Positions 51,759 to 60,557 are shown, counted from the stretch's first letter. The stretch: 64,000 bases of DNA from Floridanema aerugineum (GCF_041929345.1 NZ_JBHFNQ010000164.1:1-64000), one strand, 5' to 3'. Numbers and translations: made by a program. Notes: a model not told the origin generated them from the sequence alone.

Positions 51759-52415
51759 ATGACACCATTTCGCGATCGCACACAAGCAGGTAAATTATTA
51801 GCCGAAAAACTGACAAAATACGCTAATAATTCCGATGTTTTGGTATTAGCATTACCTCGTGGGGGGGTTCCCGTTGCTTTTGAAGTAGCCAAAGCTTTAA
51901 ATGTACCATTGGACGTATTTATAGTGCGAAAATTGGGAGTTCCTAGCCATACAGAATTAGCGATGGGTGCGATCGCTTCTGGCGGTGTCTGCTTCTTGGA
52001 TCGAGAAATTATTAGGTCGTTTGATGTTTCCCAAGAGGCGATCGATTTAGTCAAGCAACATGAAGAAAGAGAATTAAAACGGCGGGAAAATATTTACCGA
52101 AAAAACCGACCAGAACCCAATTTTCGCGATCGCACAATCATTTTAGTAGACGATGGTTTAGCCACTGGTGCCACAATGCGGGTTGCTGTAATGGCGCTCA
52201 AACCTCATCAACCAAAGTCTATTGTGGTTGCAGTTCCTGTTGCTGCTACAGAAAGTTTTTCTGAGTTTGGCGCAGAAGTAGATGAAGTAGTAAGTGTAAT
52301 TTTACCCGAAAGACTTTGGGCGATCGGACATTGGTACAACAACTTTTCCCAAACCACAGATCAAGAAGTTTGTTCGCTATTGGAACAGGCAACCTGTCAA
52401 CTTTCAGCAACTTGA
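51759..52415 (+). CDS. Phosphoribosyltransferase family protein
   Basis: 218 residues. The PRPP-binding motif is TIILVDDGLATGATMRVAV (about 125-143), and an upstream LPRGGVPVAFEVAK, then LDVFIVRKLGVPSHTELAMGAI, matches the erythromycin-resistance-type phosphoribosyltransferases often encoded with stress genes. The true substrate is unknown. The start has GAGGGGAAAGT upstream. It lies 17 bases after the SDR. Confidence 0.85.
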   Translation: MTPFRDRTQAGKLLAEKLTKYANNSDVLVLALPRGGVPVAFEVAKALNVPLDVFIVRKLGVPSHTELAMGAIASGGVCFLDREIIRSFDVSQEAIDLVKQHEERELKRRENIYRKNRPEPNFRDRTIILVDDGLATGATMRVAVMALKPHQPKSIVVAVPVAATESFSEFGAEVDEVVSVILPERLWAIGHWYNNFSQTTDQEVCSLLEQATCQLSAT

Positions 52416-52437
52416 TTAATTAGGAGTAAAAGAAGCA

Positions 52438-52800
52438 ATGAAAAAGCTTAATTTTCGCAAATTAGTAGTTGTTTCACTCGCCACAATTACGCTATTTTTG
52501 GGTCAATTTTTTAATTCTGGTAACTCGCTGTTAGCACAATCAAGTTCTATCACTCCAGAAGGCGACTATTACCAAGTTGCACCAGAATATGCAGGTAAAG
52601 GCCCCGTTAATTCAGTCAAAGAAACAGTGAAAAACGCTACGGAAAATATAGTAGAAAAACTGAATTTGAATGAACCGCTACCTCCAGAAACGAAAAAGTT
52701 TATCAATCAAGTACAAGACTCCGTTGGTAACACTGCAAAACCAATTACGGGAAATCAAGAGGGATACTTCGAGAACGAAAATACCCAAATTAGACGGTGA
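52438..52800 (+). CDS. Small exported protein of unknown function
   Basis: 120 residues. A basic N-terminus and hydrophobic stretch (VVVSLATITLFLGQFF) followed by SLLAQSSS suggest a signal peptide cleaved near residue 34. The mature part is polar and includes GDYYQVAPEYAGKGPVNSVKETVKNATENIVEKLNL. I recognise no domain with confidence. It has a good ribosome site (AGGAGTAAAAGAAGC) and lies in the stress-type run, so it may be co-induced. Confidence 0.72.
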   Translation: MKKLNFRKLVVVSLATITLFLGQFFNSGNSLLAQSSSITPEGDYYQVAPEYAGKGPVNSVKETVKNATENIVEKLNLNEPLPPETKKFINQVQDSVGNTAKPITGNQEGYFENENTQIRR

Positions 52801-52849
52801 TTAATTAAGCAAAAGTTGTTAGTCATTTAATTTCAGGAGATTTAGATTA

Positions 52850-54019
52850 ATGAAAGCAGTTTGCTGGCATGGTGCTAATGATGTCCGGGTGGAAAATGTA
52901 CCCGATCCCAAAATTATTAACCCCCGTGATGCCATTATTAAAATTACTTCAACGGCAATTTGTGGCTCAGATTTACACATTTATGATGGCTTCATTCCCA
53001 CAATGGAAAAAGGGGATATTTTGGGTCATGAATTCATGGGAGAAGTAGTTGATTTAGGCAGCGAAGTTAAGAATGTGAAAATTGGCGATCGCGTAGTCGT
53101 TCCCTTCACCATTTCTTGTGGCAACTGCTTCTTTTGTAACCGCGATTTATGGTCACTTTGCGACAATTCCAACCCGAATGCTTGGATGGCTGAAAAAATG
53201 ATGGGTCATTCACCATCGGGATTATTTGGTTACTCCCATTTATTCGGCGGATATGCAGGCGGACAAGCAGAATATGCCCGCGTTCCCTTTGCCGATGTTG
53301 GATTATTTAAAATCCCTGAAGGACTAACAGACGACCAAGTTTTATTCCTCACAGATATCTTTCCAACTGGTTATATGGCAGCCGAAAATTGCCAAATTCA
53401 ACCAGGCGATACTGTAGCAGTTTGGGGTTGTGGGCCTGTGGGACAATTTGCGATTAAAAGTGCTTATTTGTTGGGGGCCGATCGGGTAATTGCGATCGAC
53501 CGAATTCCCGAAAGATTACAAATGGCAAAAGAACAAGGAAAAGCCGAAATCATTAATTACGAAGAAGTCGATGCAGGCGAAGCATTAAAAGAAATGACAG
53601 GCGGAAGAGGGCCTGATGCTTGTCTTGATGCCGTAGGAATGGAAGCACATGGAACAGGTCTAGATGCCCTCTACGATAAAGCTAAACAAGCAGTACGTTT
53701 AGAAACAGATAGACCTACCGCATTAAGGCAAGTAATAGTCGCTTGTCGTAAAGGTGGAAGAGTATCTTTAGCAGGTGTTTATGGCGGCTTTTTAGACAAA
53801 ATTCCGATGGGTGCAGCCTTCAACAAAGGCTTATCTTTCAAGATGGGACAAACTCATGTTCATCGCTACTTAAAACCCTTATTGGAACATATCCAAAACG
53901 GCAAAATCGACCCATCTTTTGTGATTACCCACAAGATGAATATAGAAGACGCACCCAAAGGCTACGAAATCTTTAAGCACAAAAAAGATAACTGCATCAA
54001 AGTTGTTTTAAAACCGTAA
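52850..54019 (+). CDS. Zinc-dependent alcohol dehydrogenase (MDR family, formaldehyde-dehydrogenase-like)
   Basis: 389 residues. Catalytic zinc ligands are in AICGSDLHIYDG (Cys38) and ILGHEFMGEV (His, Glu). The structural zinc loop CGNCFFCNRDLWSLC carries four Cys. The Rossmann motif is VAVWGCGPVGQFAIKSA. It should oxidise an alcohol or aldehyde adduct using NAD(P). This subgroup often uses glutathione-formaldehyde or similar, but substrate specificity is not fixed. It is within the stress-type run; ribosome site AGGAGATTTAGATTA. Confidence 0.9.
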   Translation: MKAVCWHGANDVRVENVPDPKIINPRDAIIKITSTAICGSDLHIYDGFIPTMEKGDILGHEFMGEVVDLGSEVKNVKIGDRVVVPFTISCGNCFFCNRDLWSLCDNSNPNAWMAEKMMGHSPSGLFGYSHLFGGYAGGQAEYARVPFADVGLFKIPEGLTDDQVLFLTDIFPTGYMAAENCQIQPGDTVAVWGCGPVGQFAIKSAYLLGADRVIAIDRIPERLQMAKEQGKAEIINYEEVDAGEALKEMTGGRGPDACLDAVGMEAHGTGLDALYDKAKQAVRLETDRPTALRQVIVACRKGGRVSLAGVYGGFLDKIPMGAAFNKGLSFKMGQTHVHRYLKPLLEHIQNGKIDPSFVITHKMNIEDAPKGYEIFKHKKDNCIKVVLKP

Positions 54020-54055
54020 ATAAGTCATTTAGCAAACAACAAATTAGGAGGTTAT

Positions 54056-54265
54056 ATGTTTCTCAAAAGCAAACAAACTGGTACGCTGATTCAAATTAAT
54101 GATACTGAATCTCTGATTAATCCTAATCAACAAGAGATCAAAGGACAAAATCAAGCCGGACAAGAAGAACAAGATACGACTACTTACAACAAACAAGAAT
54201 TAGTTTTCCCATCCGGTGAAAGTCTCCCCCGTTGCTGGTTAGATAGCAACTACACAACAGCTTAA
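54056..54265 (+). CDS. Small protein of unknown function
   Basis: 69 residues. The AGGAGG at 54047-54052 gives the ATG good support. The sequence MFLKSKQTGTLIQINDTESLINPNQQEIKGQ... ends LVFPSGESLPRCWLDSNYTTA. It is hydrophilic; I recognise no domain. It is between the alcohol dehydrogenase and cupin genes and ends where the REP array begins; the array touches its stop codon. Confidence 0.65.
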   Translation: MFLKSKQTGTLIQINDTESLINPNQQEIKGQNQAGQEEQDTTTYNKQELVFPSGESLPRCWLDSNYTTA

Positions 54266-54591
54266 TTGTAGGGTGCGTTAGTGAAACGTAACGCACCATC
54301 CCGATAGTTAATTGTAGGATGCGTTAGTGAAACGTAACGCACCATCCCGATAGTTAATTGTAGTTAATTGTAGGGTGCGTTAGTGAAACGTAACGCACCA
54401 TCCCGATAGTTAATTGTAGGATGCGTTAGTGAAACGTAACGCACCATCCCGATAGTTAATTGTAGGATGCGTTAGTGAAACGTAACGCACCATCCCGATA
54501 GTTAATTGTAGGGTGCGTTAGTGAAACGTAACGCACCATCCCGATAGTTAATTGTAGGGTGCGTTAGTGAAACGTAACGCACCATCCCGAC
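54262..54591. repeat. Array of seven 46-bp REP-containing units
   Basis: The unit TTAATTGTAGGGTGCGTTAG-TGAAACGTAACGCACCATCCCGATAG (46 bp) begins at 54262, 54308, 54364, 54410, 54456, 54502 and 54548. A 10-base slip duplication (TAGTTAATTG) lies before copy 3, and GGG/GGA alternate at the third G of GTAGGG. Each unit carries one REP hairpin. There are no unique spacers, so it is not a CRISPR. It separates the small gene at 54056 from the cupin gene. Confidence 0.95.
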
Positions 54592-54623
54592 AAAAAGAGC
54601 AACTACCAAACAAAGGAAAAACT

Positions 54624-54962
54624 ATGCCCGATACAAGTGTTAAAAAAGTAGATTCTGCCTATTCTCCTAAAGGTGAAATGGGGCAAAAATATCTCGCTTC
54701 TGGAAAAAGTCTTTCCATGCGTCTTTGGGAAGATGAACAACCAAGTGATGCTAAACCAGAAGCACAAAGAGATTATGAAACTGTCGGTTATGTTATCAAA
54801 GGTTGTGCAGAATTACACATTGAAGGACAAATGATTTTGCTAGAACCTGGTAGTTCTTGGGTAGTTCCTAAAGGCGCAACTCATACTTACAAAATTCTCG
54901 AATCATTCACGGCAGTAGAAGCAACTTCTCCTCCGGCACAGGTTCACGGACGCGATGAGTAA
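54624..54962 (+). CDS. Cupin domain protein
   Basis: 113 residues from ATG 54624 (AAAGGAAAAACT upstream); the longer frame from 54567 is translated REP. A single cupin barrel: YETVGYVIKGCAELHIEGQMILLEPGSSWVVPKGATHTYKI, with His and Glu of the metal-binding set in the two cupin motifs (E in YVIKGxxEL, H in GATHTY). It might be a metal-dependent enzyme or a sugar/aldehyde-binding protein. The last gene of the stress-type run. Confidence 0.78.
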   Translation: MPDTSVKKVDSAYSPKGEMGQKYLASGKSLSMRLWEDEQPSDAKPEAQRDYETVGYVIKGCAELHIEGQMILLEPGSSWVVPKGATHTYKILESFTAVEATSPPAQVHGRDE

Positions 54963-54994
54963 TGATGACTGAAGTCATCACAACGGACTTTCTT

Positions 54995-55027
54995 AGATCC
55001 CCGACTTCTTGAAGAAGTCGGGGATCT
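54995..55027. repeat. Palindrome GATCCCCGACTTCTT family, copy 4
   Basis: A perfect palindrome shortly after the cupin stop codon, in a position suited to end transcription. Confidence 0.88.
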
Positions 55028-55187
55028 GGATTCAGACTATATAAATAGATATAAATAAAACTTAAGTTTTGTATAACTAGAGGATGAAGAGTAGAAATAA
55101 TTAAAAAGCTATTTATTAAGTAGAGTTAACATTCAACGAATTGCAAATAAACGTGGTTGAGGAGAACCGAGTTCTTTCCCATTAGAA

Positions 55188-55385
55188 TTGGAAAAAAGAG
55201 AATTTGCTTATCAATTTTGGAATCATTCTGATGGTACGCAAAGTGCTGAAGGACGTTGGGCAAAAGGTAAATCAATGGACGGTAGAGGCGAGTTTGAATA
55301 TATCGCTAATCCCGAAGGTTTAAGTGCAGAACCAGAACCACCAATGCCAGATCCCAAATTACATGGTACTCCCAAAGGTCGGTAA
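55188..55385 (+). CDS. Possible small gene, or 3' remnant, function unknown
   Basis: 65 residues if the TTG at 55188 is used; no ribosome site precedes it at the usual distance. In the same frame upstream a TGA at 55157-55159 separates it from IQRIANKRG, so this may be a remnant of a longer gene with an in-frame stop. The sequence FAYQFWNHSDGTQSAEGRWAKGKSM and GLSAEPEPPMPDPKLHGTPKG is hydrophilic. I recognise no family. Confidence 0.35.
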   Translation: MEKREFAYQFWNHSDGTQSAEGRWAKGKSMDGRGEFEYIANPEGLSAEPEPPMPDPKLHGTPKGR

Positions 55386-55396
55386 TTAAAACGCTT

Positions 55397-55429
55397 AGAT
55401 CCCCGACTTCTTGAAGAAGTCGGGGATCT
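55397..55429. repeat. Palindrome GATCCCCGACTTCTT family, copy 5
   Basis: A perfect palindrome in the gap before the coiled-coil/TPR gene; identical core to copy 4. Confidence 0.88.
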
Positions 55430-55503
55430 AGTCTTTCTTTCCTTCTGCCTTATCCTAGAATAAAGTGAGCATTACACCTGATCGATAGGCAAAGGGAGTC
55501 CCG

Positions 55504-58236
55504 ATGAAGCGCAAGAATCCAAAAGTCCTCGCCTTGATACTGCAAAGCAGTGTCGTCCTTTCTACTTTACTGTTTTCCCTTGGTCTTGCTAGCGCCCAAA
55601 CTACTGCACCTACAAGCCCAGCAATTAGCAATTTGGAACGACAAGAACTCAGACGTTTGAGAGATGAAAGGCGCATTCAACAACAAGTTCAAGCCCAGGC
55701 AAATCTTGCTTTCAGTCGGACGACTACGTTATTTAATATTTTGTTGGCTATTTTAGGGTTACTTTTGACTGCTTCTTTGGTGGCAATTTTCCTGTTGCGG
55801 CGATCGGTTTTGCGAGAGGTGGGAGTTGTTGTTAAAGAACATCTTAGTGGGTTGAAAGATTTAGAATTGAAACTCGCTAGTGCTAGTCAAGAAGTGCAAA
55901 ATATTCTGTTAGTTGCAGCAGATTTACAAAAGAAGTTGAACGAACAAGTTGATGATTTTCAAGCAGAAATTGACGATCGCTACGAGGATGTATCACAAAT
56001 TTCTGGGGAGTTGTCGCAGTCGAAAAAACAGGCTTTAAAGGAATTGGAAACGCAACTTAAAGATGCTCAATTAGCTTTGGTAGAAGTTAGTAATGAGTTT
56101 AAGGTGCATTTGGTGGAATTGCGATCGGACGCACAACACCAAAGAAATTCAGCTGTTGAAAGTTTGGAAAGATTAGCTGGGGAATTAACTCCGCATTTAG
56201 AAAGAGTGAAAGCGGATACCGAGGAACAAGGTAAAGCGATAATTCATAATTTAGAAAAATCTAAAGCAGATTTTGGTTCGCAGTTGAATATCTTGCTGGC
56301 AGATGTGCAGAAACAACGGGATTTATTGACGCAGAATTTACAAAATTTGAGTGCTGAATTTGTGCCGTTGGTTTCGCAATTGCAAACAGAGGTTAAAGCC
56401 CAAAAAGATACGACTATTCAACATTTGAAAGAGGCGGAAACAGATTTTGATATTAAGTTAACTGCGCTGCATTCGGATACGGAAAGACAACGCGATCGCA
56501 TTCTCCAAACCCTACAACAATTAGAAGCAGAATTTTCTCCTCAACTTTTGGCAATTCAATCTGATACGGAACAAAAAGCCAAGGAACTGCATAATGCAAC
56601 TATGCAGAAAATGGAAAAATTAAGTGTTGAAATGACCAAGGAATTGGATGGTTCTAAATCTCAGATTCTTGGCAAAATGAGTGAAAGTTTGCAAAGGTTA
56701 CAGGCTTTAGAAAAAGACTTTACTACACAGGTGGAGGGTTGGCGATCGGGAATTTCCGCCAGCAAGGAACAAACTTTGCAAAGTCTGCAAGGTTTAGATA
56801 CAGAAGTGAAAAATCAGTTAACTAAGTTACAGTCAGGAATTGCCAGCAAACAAGCAGAAACTCAACAGGTTTTAGCCCAGTTAAACGGCGAAATAAAAAA
56901 CCAAATCGCTCAGTTACAAGCGGAAATTCAAAAACAACAAAATGCTAGCCAAGCTAATTTACAAAAATTAGAAGCAGCAGTTAAAAATCAATTAGCGCAA
57001 CTGCAAACGGAAGTTCAAAAGCAACAAGAAGCTAGCCAAAATCATCTGGAAGAATTAGCCAGGGAAGCGGCGAATTTTGTATCTCAATTACAAGCGGAAA
57101 TTCAAGCGAGAAAAGAGCAGGTAATTCACAGTTTGGGAGAATCACAACATTCTGTGTCGCACAAATTGAGCGAAATTGAATCAGATGCCATAACACAAAA
57201 AGCACATATTTTGCAAAGATTGGCTGATACTTCTTCAGATGCGATCGCCCAAACACTAATCCCCGAAACTCATCACCAATTACAAACTTTAAACGAACAA
57301 ATCCAAAAATTGAAAGCTAATCATCCTGACTTGTTCTTATCACCCGATGATTACTTGAATCAAGGTAATGTGTTGTTTGCAGAAGGTGAATATCACGAAG
57401 CTATTGCTAAATACGATCGCGCCATTGAATACAAAACTGATAACACTCAAGCTTGGTATCAGAAAGGTTTAGCTTATTGGGAGTTGAAGAAGTACGAACA
57501 AGCGATCGCTTCCTTTGATAAAGTGTTGGAAATTAATCCTGAAGATACCGAAAGTTTGTATCATCGCGGTTTAGCATTGAAGGAATTGAAACGCTTTGAA
57601 CCTGCATTAGCTATCTTTAATAAAGTAACCCAACTGCAAGAAAATCATTACAAAGCTTGGTTACAAAAAGGGATGGTTTTAGGCAAGTTGAAACGCCATG
57701 AAGATGCGATCGCAGCTTACGATAAAGCGATTGAAATTAAACCAGATTATCACGAAGCTTGGGTCGATCGGGGAGTCGCTTTAGGAACCTTGCAACAACA
57801 CGAAGAAGCTTTTAAATCCTTTGAACAAGCTACCACATTACAACCCGATGATGCCGTAGCTTGGATAAATCAAGGTTTAGCTTTGGGAGTTTTGGAAAGG
57901 TACGAAGACGCAATTTCGGCTTTTGAAAAAGCCATTGACTTAAATCCCGAATCTCACAAAGCGTGGAATTACAAAGGCGAAATGTTGCTGAAATTGGAGA
58001 AAGATCAAGAAGCAATAGAAAGCTTCGATCGCGCAACCCAAATTGAGCCAAAATATGCGCCAGCATATTACAACAAAGCCGCCTGTTTTGCACTCCAAGA
58101 ACAGGTAAAACCAGCCATTGAAAACCTAGAACAAGCGATTAGAATTAACCCGAAATATCGCCAAGAAGCAAAAAGCGATCGCGACTTTGAAGCGATATCA
58201 GAGTCCGATCGTTTCTGGCAATTAGTAGAAGACTAA
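55504..58236 (+). CDS. Membrane-anchored coiled-coil and TPR protein
   Basis: 910 residues. A signal peptide-like N-terminus (residues 1-31, ending ASAQ), a second hydrophobic helix (about 77-98), then a long coiled coil (about 100-610) with 33-40-residue semi-repeats (LQAEIQKQQNASQANLQKLE; KNQLAQLQTEVQKQQEASQN), resembling apolipophorin/tropomyosin-like helices. The C-terminus has about eight tetratricopeptide repeats (about 620-895; e.g. AWYQKGLAYWELKKYEQAIASFDKVLEINPE). It may be a periplasmic or thylakoid-lumen scaffold. Substrate or partner unknown. The ATG follows AAAGGGAGTCCCG. Confidence 0.85.
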   Translation: MKRKNPKVLALILQSSVVLSTLLFSLGLASAQTTAPTSPAISNLERQELRRLRDERRIQQQVQAQANLAFSRTTTLFNILLAILGLLLTASLVAIFLLRRSVLREVGVVVKEHLSGLKDLELKLASASQEVQNILLVAADLQKKLNEQVDDFQAEIDDRYEDVSQISGELSQSKKQALKELETQLKDAQLALVEVSNEFKVHLVELRSDAQHQRNSAVESLERLAGELTPHLERVKADTEEQGKAIIHNLEKSKADFGSQLNILLADVQKQRDLLTQNLQNLSAEFVPLVSQLQTEVKAQKDTTIQHLKEAETDFDIKLTALHSDTERQRDRILQTLQQLEAEFSPQLLAIQSDTEQKAKELHNATMQKMEKLSVEMTKELDGSKSQILGKMSESLQRLQALEKDFTTQVEGWRSGISASKEQTLQSLQGLDTEVKNQLTKLQSGIASKQAETQQVLAQLNGEIKNQIAQLQAEIQKQQNASQANLQKLEAAVKNQLAQLQTEVQKQQEASQNHLEELAREAANFVSQLQAEIQARKEQVIHSLGESQHSVSHKLSEIESDAITQKAHILQRLADTSSDAIAQTLIPETHHQLQTLNEQIQKLKANHPDLFLSPDDYLNQGNVLFAEGEYHEAIAKYDRAIEYKTDNTQAWYQKGLAYWELKKYEQAIASFDKVLEINPEDTESLYHRGLALKELKRFEPALAIFNKVTQLQENHYKAWLQKGMVLGKLKRHEDAIAAYDKAIEIKPDYHEAWVDRGVALGTLQQHEEAFKSFEQATTLQPDDAVAWINQGLALGVLERYEDAISAFEKAIDLNPESHKAWNYKGEMLLKLEKDQEAIESFDRATQIEPKYAPAYYNKAACFALQEQVKPAIENLEQAIRINPKYRQEAKSDRDFEAISESDRFWQLVED

Positions 58237-58241
58237 TTCCC

Positions 58242-58271
58242 GTAGGGTGCGTTAGCGCAGCGTAACGCACC
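58242..58271. repeat. REP-like palindrome
   Basis: GTAGGGTGCGTTAGCGCAGC and GTAACGCACC form one short REP hairpin directly after the TPR gene stop. Confidence 0.85.
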
Positions 58272-58340
58272 ACCAATTCCCTTAAGGTGCGTATAGCCTG
58301 TTTCCTGTTCCCTTTCAATCAAAATATAAGGAGAAATTTT

Positions 58341-58991
58341 ATGCAGGTAGCACTTCAGCAGATTGTAGTTTCTCCAGGTCAACAATTACTATTAAAAAAT
58401 GTAAGTTGGCAGCAATTTCAAGAAATATTAGCCAATTTAGGAGAAAGTCGCAATTCTAGAATTGCTTATAGTCAAGGAATGTTAGAAATTATGGTGCCTC
58501 TACCAGAACATGAAGATGATAAAGTAATTATTGGTGATTTAGTTAAGGCAATTTTAGAAGAAATAGATATTGAGTTTAGAAGTTTAGGTTCAACAACTTT
58601 TGAAAATGAACAAATGCTTGCCGCAGTAGAACCAGATGATTGTTTTTATATTCAAAATGAGGCAGCAATTAGAGGCAAAAAGCGGTTAAATTTAAAGGTA
58701 GATCCGCCGCCAGATTTAGCAATAGAAATTGATATTACATCGAAAACTAAACTGGCAATTTACCAAAATTTAAGAGTTCCCGAACTTTGGCGTTATAACG
58801 GACAAAAGCTAGAAATTAATCTGTTACAAGCAGGTAAATATATTCAATCAAATCAAAGTTTAATCTTTCCTAATTTACCGATTACTGAGGCGATTCCTGA
58901 ATATCTGGAACGCAGCAAGGTTATTGGCAGAAATGCCACAATGAAGTTATTTAGAATTTGGTTGAAAACACAATTGAACAGGATTGATTAA
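58341..58991 (+). CDS. Uma2 family protein (DUF820), endonuclease-like
   Basis: 216 residues from ATG 58341 (AAGGAGAAATTTT upstream); the frame extends 5' but that part is REP-proximal sequence. The Uma2 pattern is seen: ISPG-like start, RIAYSQGMLEIM, LGSTTFEN, PDDCFYIQNE, PPDLAIEIDITSKTKLAIY and VPELWRY. The D...ExK-like acidic residues (DLAIEIDITSK) resemble the PD-(D/E)xK nuclease core. Uma2 proteins are highly expanded in cyanobacteria; their target is unknown. Followed 11 bases later by the DUF29 gene. Confidence 0.85.
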   Translation: MQVALQQIVVSPGQQLLLKNVSWQQFQEILANLGESRNSRIAYSQGMLEIMVPLPEHEDDKVIIGDLVKAILEEIDIEFRSLGSTTFENEQMLAAVEPDDCFYIQNEAAIRGKKRLNLKVDPPPDLAIEIDITSKTKLAIYQNLRVPELWRYNGQKLEINLLQAGKYIQSNQSLIFPNLPITEAIPEYLERSKVIGRNATMKLFRIWLKTQLNRID

Positions 58992-59002
58992 GGAGCAATA
59001 TT

Positions 59003-59512
59003 ATGGTTCAAGAACTACTAGATTTAAGAGCCAGTATTTTAGCGGGGAGGTATGAAGAGGCTTTAACGCTCATAGATGAATTAGAAGCAATGGGTAAACA
59101 AGCCATTATTCGGAATATTGAAAGTTTTTTAATTAGGCTGATGATTCATTTGATAAAAAATCAAATTGAACAACGTTTAACTAATTCTTGGGCTAATTCC
59201 ATATCTGATTCGATCGTGCAAATTAAAAAACTAAACCTTAAAGATAATAAAACTTCTTATTATATTAACTCAGATGAATGGCAATCTTATTTAGAAGCAG
59301 CAATTAAATTAGCGATACGTCCAGCAAGTTTAGAGATTTTCAATGGTCAGCTAAAAGCCAAACAAATTTCCGAACAATTAGATTTATCTCAACTTATTAC
59401 AACAGCAAAAACTATGTTGGATTTGACTTATAAGTATGCAGCTGAAGATTTACCAGATCAAATTGATGTAATTTTAGCTGAGTTACCAGGCGGTGAAGAT
59501 TGGCTAACATAG
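59003..59512 (+). CDS. DUF29-like protein
   Basis: 169 residues. The segment IESFLIRLMIHLIKNQIEQRLTNSWANSISDSIVQIKKL resembles the core of DUF29 proteins (SxLxRLLxHLLKWxxQP...SW). The N-terminal RYEEALTLIDELEAMGKQ is unlike the canonical DUF29 start, so it may be a divergent member. Function unknown. It has a good ribosome site (AAGGAGCAATATT) and is probably in one transcript with the Uma2 gene. Confidence 0.65.
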   Translation: MVQELLDLRASILAGRYEEALTLIDELEAMGKQAIIRNIESFLIRLMIHLIKNQIEQRLTNSWANSISDSIVQIKKLNLKDNKTSYYINSDEWQSYLEAAIKLAIRPASLEIFNGQLKAKQISEQLDLSQLITTAKTMLDLTYKYAAEDLPDQIDVILAELPGGEDWLT

Positions 59513-59560
59513 AAATCTGAATCAAAAGTTTGTTGTGAGGACTTCAGTCCTTATTAGCGA

Positions 59561-59614
59561 GTAACGCACCGCTACAAATGATGGTGCGTTACGTTATCAC
59601 GCTTCGCACCCTAC
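59561..59614. repeat. Degenerate REP-like palindrome
   Basis: GTAACGCACC and GGTGCGTTACGTTATCACGC ... GCACCCTAC remain of a REP pair between the DUF29 and second Uma2 genes. Confidence 0.75.
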
Positions 59615-59638
59615 AAAGAGGCTAACGAAGGCAAAAAA

Positions 59639-60277
59639 ATGAGCGTAACTGTTCCCATTAAAACGATCGCACTCACTCCAGGTAGTCACATAACTATCCC
59701 TAACCTTTCTTGGGAAGATTTCGAGCAAATTCTGATCGACTTAGGAGAAAAACGCAGCAGTCGCGTTACTTACTTTCAAGGAACTCTAGAAATCATGTCC
59801 CCATTAGCTTTGCATGAACGTCCTCACCGCATTATTGCTTACATTCTGACAACAATTCTGGATATCCAAGGGCGAAATTGGGAAGATTTTGGATCAACAA
59901 CTCTGAAACGTCCGCAAATTGCTGGAATTGAACCTGATACTTGCTTTTATATTCAAAATGCTGACAGAATGAAAGGCTGTACTAATTTGGATTTAAAACA
60001 GTATCCACCTCCAGACTTAGCAATAGAAGCGGATGTTACTTCTAAAACTACTTTGGATGCTTACGAAGCGATGGGTGTTCCTGAACTTTGGATTTACCGA
60101 AATCAGCAACTAAAAATTTACTTACTTTCCGATCGAGGATACACAGAAACATCCATTAGTCCTACATTTCCTAACTTACCTATAATTGAACTAATTTCCC
60201 AATTGGTGCAAAAAGCGATCGATGAAGGAACTAGCAAAATGCTGCGCGATTTTAGAACAGAAAACTGGATAGTATGA
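59639..60277 (+). CDS. Uma2 family protein (DUF820), endonuclease-like
   Basis: 212 residues. SRVTYFQGTLEIMSPLALHE, DFGSTTLKRP, PDTCFYIQNADRM, PPDLAIEADVTSKTTLDAYEAMGVPELWIY are the Uma2 motifs, including the likely PD-(D/E)xK acidic residues. Related to the Uma2 at 58341 but with differences in the start and tail. Its stop overlaps the next small gene by four bases (ATGA), a coupling that suggests a partner. Confidence 0.87.
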   Translation: MSVTVPIKTIALTPGSHITIPNLSWEDFEQILIDLGEKRSSRVTYFQGTLEIMSPLALHERPHRIIAYILTTILDIQGRNWEDFGSTTLKRPQIAGIEPDTCFYIQNADRMKGCTNLDLKQYPPPDLAIEADVTSKTTLDAYEAMGVPELWIYRNQQLKIYLLSDRGYTETSISPTFPNLPIIELISQLVQKAIDEGTSKMLRDFRTENWIV

Positions 60278-60483
60278 AAATTGTAGATTATTTGGGACTC
60301 GGTGGAACTTTCTTTATTGGTTCACCCAAACAACCTACCATTACTATCTGTAACCTAGAGAATGGAAGCTATAAAATGTCTCAGTTTCGGAATAGCCAAA
60401 CCTTAGTATCCCCTACCTTTTCGGAATTAGAATTGATAGCAGAACAAGTTTTCAATGAGGTAAGATTCAGTAGTAATCGCTGA
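60274..60483 (+). CDS. Small partner protein of Uma2, function unknown
   Basis: 69 residues. The start MKIVDYLGLGGTFFIGSPKQPTI and end FSELELIAEQVFNEVRFSSNR are soluble with no clear domain. Coupled to the preceding Uma2 gene by ATGA, so it is probably translated. I recognise no family with confidence. Confidence 0.6.
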   Translation: MKIVDYLGLGGTFFIGSPKQPTITICNLENGSYKMSQFRNSQTLVSPTFSELELIAEQVFNEVRFSSNR

Positions 60484-60557
60484 TATAACTTGATATGCTT
60501 ACAATGTTGATATAGAGTGAATACATCTGCCATACCACTTGGGCGGGGGTAGCTGGA

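Noticed and set aside
54262..54591. Possible CRISPR array
   Set aside because: The 46-bp units are contiguous with no unique spacers and contain the common REP palindrome; no cas genes are present.
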